A DNA stretch of 19,475 bases from an uncultured bacterium (GTDB lineage: Bacteria; Bacillota; Negativicutes; Acidaminococcales; Acidaminococcaceae): contig CAJMQS010000038.1 in the NCBI GenBank assembly GCA_905215645.1, positions 1 through 19,475 on the forward strand, written 5' to 3'. The position numbers were made by a program, and so were the translations under genes. Below, in pieces: positions 7,461 to 13,827 of the stretch. Each line of letters begins with the position of its first letter. The first letter of the stretch is position 1. Below the pieces are notes generated by a model, which had not been told where the DNA came from, did no database searches, and saw only the letters and a program-made list of their open reading frames with translations.

Positions 7461-7484
7461 AGAAAACTGCCTTGGCAGTTTTCT
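7461..7484 (-). terminator. Perfect 11-bp inverted repeat, possible terminator
   Basis: AGAAAACTGCC and GGCAGTTTTCT flank just two bases. The 3' arm is T-rich on either strand, so it could act as a weak terminator, most likely for the membrane-protein gene that ends 16 bases upstream (minus strand). No separate T-run follows, so termination may be partial. Confidence 0.55.
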
Positions 7485-7500
7485 CTGAATAACAAGACCG

Positions 7501-7851
7501 TCACAAATATTTCAAGGCCAAGTATATGAGCAAAGCAATATAAACCCGCAGCATATTCGATTTTACTTTCTTTTGGGTTTTGCTCTCCAGCGTTTTGCTT
7601 TCGGTCCAGCCTAAAATAAGAAAAAGGACGACGACCGCTCGAGTGAGATAATGATAAACGGTCCGCAGCTCTTCCAGATTTCCTAAAGCAGCAGAAAACG
7701 GTGAAAGATGAAAAGCCAGAAAAAGTTCAGCCAGCCCCAGCAGACCAAACATCACCCGCCAGGTCCAGGCTGTTTTTTTCTCTGCAGCCTCCCCTATGAC
7801 ATAATAAAACGTCCGGAAGGCCCCCAGAAGGAAAAAGATGCTCATGATCAT
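7501..7851 (-). CDS. Hypothetical small membrane protein
   Basis: The 116-residue protein is very hydrophobic, with about four membrane segments near residues 3-20, 32-48, 67-82 and 98-115. The loop between the last two is basic (SKTQKKVKSN). I do not recognise the family. The second ATG (7845) is an alternative start; the AAAGG upstream favours neither strongly. Its base composition is visibly more A/T-rich than that of its neighbours. It follows the next gene by 31 bases and is probably cotranscribed with it. Confidence 0.7.
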   Translation of the reverse strand: MIMSIFFLLGAFRTFYYVIGEAAEKKTAWTWRVMFGLLGLAELFLAFHLSPFSAALGNLEELRTVYHYLTRAVVVLFLILGWTESKTLESKTQKKVKSNMLRVYIALLIYLALKYL

Positions 7852-7882
7852 GGTTTATCTGCCTTTCTGGAGCTTCACTGGA

Positions 7883-8212
7883 TCAGTCGGTGCAGGCAGT
7901 GACTTTTAGGTTTTCGCAGCCAATGACTATATGGTCTCCTGAATTGAACAGGATATCCATTTTGATTTTTTCGTTTCGTCGCTTTGTGGTCACACTGAAA
8001 ATATAGGTGCCTCTTCCCCAAGGTTCCCGGCAGCTCATGAGGAAAGCATACAGTCCTTGGGCTTCCACTGCTGCCCTGGTATGAGGATTGGCCAGTTGGA
8101 TCACCAAATCGGCTCGTTTGTTTCCGTAATCCAAATTGACGGACAAGATTTCCCCGTCATGGAAATTCAGTTTACCCCAATCACAGTCTATTTTCCATCT
8201 TCTTTTTTCCAT
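7883..8212 (-). CDS. Hypothetical protein with FHDGEI motif
   Basis: The product is a soluble protein of about 109 residues with no signal peptide, no membrane segment and no cysteine pattern. Three ATG codons stand in a row (8218, 8215, 8212). I chose the third because AAAAGG is then about 8 bases upstream. The segment NFHDGEILSVNLDYG near the start recalls small beta-rich proteins such as the Imm50-type immunity family, but this is resemblance by eye only and no toxin gene is nearby. Composition is A/T-richer than the flanking genes, like the membrane-protein gene after it. Confidence 0.68.
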   Translation of the reverse strand: MEKRRWKIDCDWGKLNFHDGEILSVNLDYGNKRADLVIQLANPHTRAAVEAQGLYAFLMSCREPWGRGTYIFSVTTKRRNEKIKMDILFNSGDHIVIGCENLKVTACTD

Positions 8213-8250
8213 CATCATACCTTTTGAGCAGGCAGCTCTGGCGCTATTTT

Positions 8251-8868
8251 CTACTCTTCCACCGTCACCTTCGTCCCCACCTTCACATAGGGCTTCAGTT
8301 TTTGCAGATCTTCGTTGTTCATCCGGATGCAGCCTTCGGAGGCTCGGGTGCCGATGGAAGCCGGATCATGGGTGCCGTGGATACCGATGCCGTCCCACTT
8401 TCCCTTGCTCAGGCTCCGGGTATCCAGGCTGATGAACCAGGGACCATAGGCGTGTTGGATCACCCCTTTGCCGTCGTGGAAATCATGGGTCCAGCTGGAG
8501 GCATCGATGATTTCATCCACTGGGAAGGTCCCTTCCGGTGTCTTCATATCCCCGCTCACCTGCTTCTGTCCGGGGTTCTTCCCCAGGGCCACCGGCCATT
8601 TGGCCACTGGATCCCCGTGATCCAGGAGAACCAGGGTGAATTCCCCTTTTTTGATCAGCAGGGAGTAGTCATGGGGCTCAGGAGTCTGGCGTACTTCCCC
8701 AGTGACAGCGGTCTCTGCCGGGGGCTCCGCTGCCTTCTCCGCCTGCTGGCCGTTCCGACAGCCTTTCAGGGCGAATCCCACAGCCAGCACCAGGACCAGG
8801 AGGAAAAAGACACCCCAGGCCGGCCCCTTCCATCTCCGTTTTTGGTAAGCGTCATGATATCTTCCCAT
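8251..8868 (-). CDS. Membrane-anchored L,D-transpeptidase (YkuD domain)
   Basis: The 205-residue protein has a basic N-terminus, one membrane anchor (about residues 17-35), a Pro/Glu-rich linker and a YkuD catalytic domain from about 67 to the end. The active site is clear: His164 in GIHGTHD and Cys180 in SEGCIRMNN. This family makes 3-3 cross-links in peptidoglycan, or attaches proteins to it, outside the cytoplasmic membrane. Which of these it does is unknown. A GGAGGGGA ribosome site precedes the ATG. It follows the zinc-ribbon/SH3b gene by 24 bases, so the two are very likely in one transcript. Confidence 0.93.
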   Translation of the reverse strand: MGRYHDAYQKRRWKGPAWGVFFLLVLVLAVGFALKGCRNGQQAEKAAEPPAETAVTGEVRQTPEPHDYSLLIKKGEFTLVLLDHGDPVAKWPVALGKNPGQKQVSGDMKTPEGTFPVDEIIDASSWTHDFHDGKGVIQHAYGPWFISLDTRSLSKGKWDGIGIHGTHDPASIGTRASEGCIRMNNEDLQKLKPYVKVGTKVTVEE

Positions 8869-8892
8869 GGTCCCCTCCCTTCCTGCAGCCGG

Positions 8893-9507
8893 TTACAGAC
8901 GCCGGCAGAACTGGACCGAAACGTACCCGGTCTGACCGTTGTCCCGTTTCACCTGATACCAGTTATTCTTCCGTCCGGTAATCTCCACCTTTTCTCCTTC
9001 TTCGAAGTAGTCCACGATATCCGTATTGGTTCCGGCGCCGGCCCGGAGCCGCACATCAGTCCCGGTGATCTTCCCGTAAGATTTATCGGCATCCTTTTGG
9101 GCTTTCTCTCCCTGATCAGCCGCCTTGGATTTGGCTGGTTCCTTAGGAGCCGGAGCATCCTGTTTCTTTTCTTCCTGGGTCACCGGCGGTTTGGGTCCGG
9201 CAGTGCTTTTGGCATCCTTCTGCTGGGCAAAGAAAATCCCTCCGCCGGTTGCCAAAAGGAGCAGCAGGACCACACCGGCGATCCATTTTCCCTTTCCTCC
9301 GCCCTGGGACGGTGCCTGCTGAGGCTGAAAGGTAGCCGCGCCCTTCAGTCCAGTCGGGTTTCCATTGCTGCCTTCCTGTCCGTTGCCGGCCCCGCCGGCT
9401 GGCTGCTGAGCCGGAGCTGCAGGTTTTCCCACCGGAGTGCCGCAGGCCGGACAGAATTTTTCATCTTCACTTAGCTGATTTCCACAATGGGGACAAAACT
9501 TCGCCAT
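8893..9507 (-). CDS. Zinc-ribbon, single-pass membrane protein with SH3b domain
   Basis: The 204-residue protein begins with a zinc ribbon (Cys5, Cys8, Cys19, Cys22). A Gln/Gly/Pro-rich linker and one membrane helix (about 75-93) follow, then a Lys/Ala/Pro-rich spacer and a bacterial SH3 domain (about 145-202; DVRLRAGAGTNTD, WYQVKRDNGQTGYV). The N-terminus should stay in the cytoplasm with the SH3b outside, where such domains usually bind peptidoglycan. There is no enzyme motif. A GGAGGA site precedes the ATG, 19 bases after the upstream gene. It shares its architecture with that gene, so the two may be partners or diverged duplicates. Confidence 0.88.
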   Translation of the reverse strand: MAKFCPHCGNQLSEDEKFCPACGTPVGKPAAPAQQPAGGAGNGQEGSNGNPTGLKGAATFQPQQAPSQGGGKGKWIAGVVLLLLLATGGGIFFAQQKDAKSTAGPKPPVTQEEKKQDAPAPKEPAKSKAADQGEKAQKDADKSYGKITGTDVRLRAGAGTNTDIVDYFEEGEKVEITGRKNNWYQVKRDNGQTGYVSVQFCRRL

Positions 9508-9526
9508 CTACATTCCTCCTACCCGC

Positions 9527-10303
9527 TCAGTCTGCATCCTTGTCATTGATCTTGGTGGATTTGATCTGGACACTGATCAGGGTGGGATCCTTTTGCTTCA
9601 CGATGCCCACGCATTTCCCCTTCACATTGACGAAATCACCGGTCTTCAGGCTGTTGACGATGCTGGCCCGTTTGGCCGGCACATCCACCAGTACCTGATA
9701 GGTCTTGCCGCCGTTGTTCTTGCTTTCCAGAGTAATGCTGTAATTCTGGGAATTGTTGAACTGCCCCTTCCACTTCACTTTGCCAGAAATCTGGACGGTC
9801 TTATCCTTGTATTTCTTGTCTCCGGCACTTTGATCCCGGACATAGTCATTGACCATTTCGCCGGATTTCACTTCGATGGGTTTGCTGCTGCCCCCAAAGG
9901 CGAAGAACAGCCCCAGGACTACCACGATGGCTCCGATGATGGCCAAGATTTTCTTTTTCTTTCCCCGGTCTTCCGGAGGCACCGGAGGCATCTGGAAAGA
10001 CTGGAAGCCTCCGTTTCCACCGCCGCTCTGGCCCTCATTCACCGGTTCTGCCACCACCACTTCAGCAGAGGGTTCCGGGGCCTGCTGCGGTTCGGCCGCC
10101 GGGTTGGCGCCGCCAGGGGTCCCTTCTGCCGGTTTGGCTTCCTTCAGCCGGTTTCCGCATTCGGTGCAGAAGTCATTGTCCGCCGGGTTCACATGGCCGC
10201 ATTTGGGACACTTCACCACCGGATCCTGTTTGGCACCGCACTGGACGCAGAATAAAGCATCATCTTCCAGTTCGCAGCCGCACTGTTTGCATTTCTTAGA
10301 CAT
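9527..10303 (-). CDS. Double zinc-ribbon membrane protein with OB-like (tRNA_anti-like) domain
   Basis: The 258-residue protein has two zinc ribbons (Cys5/8/19/22 and Cys32/35/46/49), an Ala/Pro/Glu-rich linker and a KKKK-flanked membrane helix (about 118-138). Its C-terminal domain (about 145-255) resembles the tRNA_anti-like OB fold (NDYVRDQSAGDKKYKDKTVQISGKV). That domain should lie outside the membrane, where RNA binding is unlikely; the name reflects only the fold. Of three in-frame ATGs I chose the one at 10303, with GGGGA 6 bases upstream. It is first in its operon. Confidence 0.87.
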   Translation of the reverse strand: MSKKCKQCGCELEDDALFCVQCGAKQDPVVKCPKCGHVNPADNDFCTECGNRLKEAKPAEGTPGGANPAAEPQQAPEPSAEVVVAEPVNEGQSGGGNGGFQSFQMPPVPPEDRGKKKKILAIIGAIVVVLGLFFAFGGSSKPIEVKSGEMVNDYVRDQSAGDKKYKDKTVQISGKVKWKGQFNNSQNYSITLESKNNGGKTYQVLVDVPAKRASIVNSLKTGDFVNVKGKCVGIVKQKDPTLISVQIKSTKINDKDAD

Positions 10304-10324
10304 AACCATTCCCCTTCCGTTCCG

Positions 10325-10353
10325 GGAAAGACAGTCCATCGATCTGTCTTTCC
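10325..10353. repeat. 10-bp inverted repeat in the zinc-ribbon operon leader
   Basis: GGAAAGACAG and CTGTCTTTCC are perfect inverted copies 9 bases apart. They lie between the predicted transcription start (about 10368) and the first ribosome site. No T-run follows, so it is better explained as an operator or an mRNA hairpin than as a terminator. Confidence 0.7.
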
Positions 10354-10374
10354 TCAGTTCTATTTATGTTTCTT

Positions 10375-10403
10375 ATTATACTCAGAAAAGTGAGAATAGA
10401 AAA
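10375..10403 (-). promoter_or_regulatory. Promoter of the zinc-ribbon/L,D-transpeptidase operon
   Basis: A perfect TATAAT lies at 10375-10380. The hexamer 17 bases upstream (TTTTCT, 10398-10403) is a poor -35 box, so the promoter may need an activator or an alternative sigma factor. The region also forms the T-rich tail of the hairpin ending the upstream unit. Confidence 0.6.
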
Positions 10404-10450
10404 GGGGTTGTTGCACGTGCGAAGGCTCGCCGCACGTGCAACAATCCCTT
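10402..10450 (-). terminator. Conserved intergenic hairpin, copy 2; terminator of the exporter/M20 unit
   Basis: The arms at 10402-10420 and 10432-10450 make a 19-bp stem with one G-T pair, core GTTGCACGTGC. The stem begins inside the stop codon of the M20 peptidase gene, and its far side is followed on the minus strand by a T-rich stretch (CCCCTTTTCT). It therefore fits an intrinsic terminator. The stem sequence nearly matches that at 92-134. Confidence 0.82.
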
Positions 10451-11564
10451 ATAGATTCCAAATAAACGCCGCCAGCTGCTTCAGGCCTGGTTCCAGGCCG
10501 GCCATATCCAGTTCTTCTTGGAGAGTATGGGCCCCTTTTCCCTTGCACACTCCAAAAGCAATGGCCGGAATGTCTCGGCTGAGGGGAATGTTGGCATCGG
10601 TGCTGCTGGCACTGAATTCCGTCCGAAGTCCCTTCCGTTTCCGGATGGCGGTGATCCGGTCATAGATTTCATGGTGCTGCACCCCTTCGCTGCAGGGCCG
10701 CTCTCCCAGAAGCAGAGTCTCCACCTGCACCTTGTCGGTGGTATGGGCCTTCAGGATGGCTTGGAAGGCATGATCCAGTTTTTCCAGTTCCGAATGGGAA
10801 ACAGACCGCATGTCCACGGTGAATTCCACATCAGCAGCAATGGAGTTGATGGTAGTCCCTCCCTGGATGGTCCCCACATTGTAAGTAGTCCGGGGATCCT
10901 GAGGTACCTGGAGGCTGTAGAAATCCCGGATGATCCCTGCCGCTTCGTTGATGGCATTGGCCGCCCCAAAAGCAGCATAGCTATGGCCGCCGGCAGTGAC
11001 CACATGGACCGCGTACCGCCGGGATCCCACCGCCAGATTCACGAACCGGTCATTGTTCCCGTCCACAGCCATGAAATAGCTGAGCCGGTCCCCGAAAGCA
11101 TCGGTAAGAGCCCGGCTCCCTTTCAGGTTCCCCAGCCCTTCTTCTCCCACATTGAAGGCGAACACCGCCGGCGTCCGGAGCTTCAGGGTCAGCATCATCT
11201 GGATCAAGAACAGGAGAGCCGCCACGTCGGAACTGTTGTCCCCGCAGGAAGGGGCCTTCAGGATGTGACCGTCGATGTCCGGGGTGATCTTGTCCACTCC
11301 CGCAAACACCGTATCCATATGGGCGGTGTACAGGGGGAATTTTTCCACTCCTTCGATGCAGTGGGGATAGATCACATTGCCAGCCTCATCCCGATAGGCC
11401 CCTTGGGCGCCCATAGCTTCCAGCTGTTCCAGGATCCATTGGGCCTTTTTCTCCTCTTCTCCTGTAGGAGACGGAATAGTGATCACATCATACAAAGTCT
11501 GGATGTATTCCGGCATCCGGTTGTGGATATAGTCCTCCACCATTTTGCGCAGCACGTCGTTCAT
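10449..11564 (-). CDS. M20-family metallopeptidase/deacylase
   Basis: The 371-residue cytoplasmic hydrolase belongs to the two-zinc M20 family. The metal and catalytic residues appear in order: His82 and Asp84 in TAHMDTVF, Asp109 in SCGDNSSD, Glu141-Glu142 in VGEEGLG, Asp in AVDGNND, and a C-terminal His in KGAHTLQEE. A dimerisation domain lies between (GGHSYAAFGAANAINEA). The substrate cannot be told from sequence; aminoacyl or dipeptide cleavage is typical. The ATG at 11564 was chosen over those at 11570 and 11582 because AAAGGAG is 8 bases away. It lies 37 bases after the exporter permease with no terminator between, so it is probably the last gene of that operon. Confidence 0.93.
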   Translation of the reverse strand: MNDVLRKMVEDYIHNRMPEYIQTLYDVITIPSPTGEEEKKAQWILEQLEAMGAQGAYRDEAGNVIYPHCIEGVEKFPLYTAHMDTVFAGVDKITPDIDGHILKAPSCGDNSSDVAALLFLIQMMLTLKLRTPAVFAFNVGEEGLGNLKGSRALTDAFGDRLSYFMAVDGNNDRFVNLAVGSRRYAVHVVTAGGHSYAAFGAANAINEAAGIIRDFYSLQVPQDPRTTYNVGTIQGGTTINSIAADVEFTVDMRSVSHSELEKLDHAFQAILKAHTTDKVQVETLLLGERPCSEGVQHHEIYDRITAIRKRKGLRTEFSASSTDANIPLSRDIPAIAFGVCKGKGAHTLQEELDMAGLEPGLKQLAAFIWNL

Positions 11565-11601
11565 GGGCATAGCTCCTTTCATATTTGACTCTTCCCCTAT
11601 T

Positions 11602-12717
11602 CTACCCCAAATTCTTCCGGAAGAGAACCGCTGCCATCCAGAGGGTCAGGACGGCCACCACGGTCATGGGCAAAAGATCCGTGGCGATGGTGGTAAGACC
11701 AGCTCCTTCGAAATAGATCCGGCGGATAGCGTCCAGGGCAAACCGGAGAGGATCCCCGTAGGTGAGGATCTGGAGGAACTGGGGCATGTTCCGCACCGGG
11801 GTGGCCACCCCACTCAAAAGAGCATTGGGGATCAGGTACACATAGGTGTAGACCTGGACCTGCTGCATGGAGCTGCATACGGAGGAAAGGCTCAGGCCGA
11901 TGCCGGTGGAACTGAGGAAATAGATGAACAGCACCAAGTACAGAGTCAGATAGGATCCTTCAAAAGGCACCTGGAACCAGAACAGATCTAGCAGGAGCAG
12001 CAGTGTCCCCTGCATGAGCCCCACCAGCACTGGAGGGAAGGCCTTCCCGATCAGCAGCACCAGAGGCGGAGCCGGAGTCACCAGCAGCTGCTCGAAGGTC
12101 CCTTCCTCCCGTTCCCGGGCCACGGACATGCCGGCCAGGAGGATCACCTGGGCAAAGCTCATGAGCCCCAGGATCCCGGGAGCAAAGTACCACAGGGTCA
12201 GCTGGTTGGGGTTGAACCAGGTCCGGGCTTCCACGGAAAGAGGCGGATGCTGTCCGGTCCGGGCTTCCTGCCACTGCTGGACTACCCGGGAAGTGTAGGC
12301 GGAGGCCAGGCTGGCCGTCATGGTGTTCCGGCCGTCGGTAATCACCTGGAGAGGCGCCTTTTCGCCCCGGGCCAGTTTTTCTTCAAAATCCGCCGGGATG
12401 GACAGGACCACCATCACTTCTTCCTGATCAATGGGATCCTGGATCTGGGAAGCGTTCTGGAGTTCTATGACCCGATGGAAAAAATGGGTTCCGTCCAGGG
12501 TGGCCAGCAGGGAAGTGGAAGCTTCCGAATGACTCTGGTCCAGCACTGCATAGGTCACGTTTTCCACGTTGAAGGTGGCGGTATACCCAAAAACCACCCC
12601 CAGGACCAGGGTGGGGATCACCAGTACATAGCGGAAGGCCTTGTCCTTCCAGATGGCCAGCAGTTCTTTCCGGCAGATGAACCGGACCTGCTGACAGAAA
12701 AGCTGCCAGGCATTCAT
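11602..12717 (-). CDS. ABC-2 type export permease (YbhR-like)
   Basis: The 371-residue permease has one membrane helix near residues 28-46, a large extracytoplasmic loop to about 170, and five to six helices in the C-terminal half, as in the YbhR/YhhJ group. The motif REREEGTFEQLLVTP after the second helix is characteristic of these exporters. It pairs with the permease encoded just upstream to form the membrane pore of the exporter. Its ATG directly abuts the upstream TGA (TGAATG), using GGTGGAG in the end of that gene, so translation is coupled. Confidence 0.93.
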   Translation of the reverse strand: MNAWQLFCQQVRFICRKELLAIWKDKAFRYVLVIPTLVLGVVFGYTATFNVENVTYAVLDQSHSEASTSLLATLDGTHFFHRVIELQNASQIQDPIDQEEVMVVLSIPADFEEKLARGEKAPLQVITDGRNTMTASLASAYTSRVVQQWQEARTGQHPPLSVEARTWFNPNQLTLWYFAPGILGLMSFAQVILLAGMSVAREREEGTFEQLLVTPAPPLVLLIGKAFPPVLVGLMQGTLLLLLDLFWFQVPFEGSYLTLYLVLFIYFLSSTGIGLSLSSVCSSMQQVQVYTYVYLIPNALLSGVATPVRNMPQFLQILTYGDPLRFALDAIRRIYFEGAGLTTIATDLLPMTVVAVLTLWMAAVLFRKNLG

Positions 12718-13827
12718 TCACTCCACCTTCTTTCGAATGGTTTTCAGGGCCAGGCCCACAAACAGGATCATGAAGAAAACCAGGAACCCGATCTGAGGCA
12801 GGATCACCGGCCACAGGTTCCCGGCCAGGAGCAGGGTCTTCAACACCACCAGATAATGCTTGAAGGGTAGCACCTCTCCAATCCACTGGACCCACTGAGG
12901 AGTGGCCCGGAGGTCGAACAGGAACCCGGACAGCATGACGCTGGGCAGGAAGCTGACCAGAAGGGCAATCTGGATGGCCATGAACTGGGCTTTGGTCACC
13001 ACGGAGATCAGCATGCCCATGCCCAGGGCCGTCAAAAGATACAGGATGGACATCAGGATCACCAGGGCCAGAGATCCCACCAAAGGCACCTGGAACAGGA
13101 ACCGGGACAGGATCAGGCACAGGAACACCCCCAGCATAGCAATGCAGAAATAGGGGATCATCTTGGCCACGATGATCTCGCCTTTTTTCACAGGGGTCAC
13201 GAACAGGGATTCAAAGGTCCCCCGTTCGTATTCCCGGGCCATGACCCCGGCGGTGAGCAGCACCCCCACCAGGGTGACAATCATCAGGATCAGCCCGGGC
13301 AGGAAATACCAGGTGCTTTCATGGGCATCATTGAACCAGAGCCGGGTCTCCAGGTCCACGGCTCCCACTCCACGGCTGGCCATCTGCCGGGCAGACCACT
13401 GGGCCGCCGCCGTTTCCACATAGCTCTGGATGCTCATGGCCGTGGTGGTATCGGTACCGTACAGCAGCAGCTGGAGACGGCCGTCCCCTTGATGGAGCTG
13501 CCGGGTGAAATCCGGAGGCACCCGGAGGATGGCATCGATCTTCCGCTGTTCCAGGGCCCGGACTGCCTGGTTCATGCTGGTCATGTAGGTGGGCTGGAAG
13601 TATTCCGATCCGTCCACGAAATCCACCACCTGTTGTGCTTCCGGGGACGCATCCTCCAGCACCACCCCGATGGGGGCATGCTTCACATCCAGGCTGATGC
13701 CGTAGCCGATGACCAGGATCAGGATAATGGGCAGCAGCAGCCCCAGAGCCAGACTGGAATTGTCCCGGAGCACCTCCCGGAACTCCTTCACCGTCAGGGC
13801 CCGGATCCGGCGCAGTTTTTCCTTCAT
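12718..13827 (-). CDS. ABC-2 type export permease (YbhS-like)
   Basis: The 369-residue protein has the same layout as the next permease: an N-terminal helix (about 26-45), a long external loop and five to six C-terminal helices. The motif AREYERGTFESLFVTP is the counterpart of that in its partner. The pair probably forms a heterodimer powered by the double ATPase. The start overlaps the ATPase stop as ATGA. Gene order matches E. coli ybhF-ybhS-ybhR. The transported compound is unknown; drug or toxic-metabolite export is the usual suggestion. Confidence 0.94.
   Translation of the reverse strand: MKEKLRRIRALTVKEFREVLRDNSSLALGLLLPIILILVIGYGISLDVKHAPIGVVLEDASPEAQQVVDFVDGSEYFQPTYMTSMNQAVRALEQRKIDAILRVPPDFTRQLHQGDGRLQLLLYGTDTTTAMSIQSYVETAAAQWSARQMASRGVGAVDLETRLWFNDAHESTWYFLPGLILMIVTLVGVLLTAGVMAREYERGTFESLFVTPVKKGEIIVAKMIPYFCIAMLGVFLCLILSRFLFQVPLVGSLALVILMSILYLLTALGMGMLISVVTKAQFMAIQIALLVSFLPSVMLSGFLFDLRATPQWVQWIGEVLPFKHYLVVLKTLLLAGNLWPVILPQIGFLVFFMILFVGLALKTIRKKVE

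Noticed and set aside
8758..8780. Lipobox in the L,D-transpeptidase (LKGC after the hydrophobic stretch)
   Set aside because: A lysine two residues before the cysteine does not fit a lipobox. A plain membrane anchor explains the segment.
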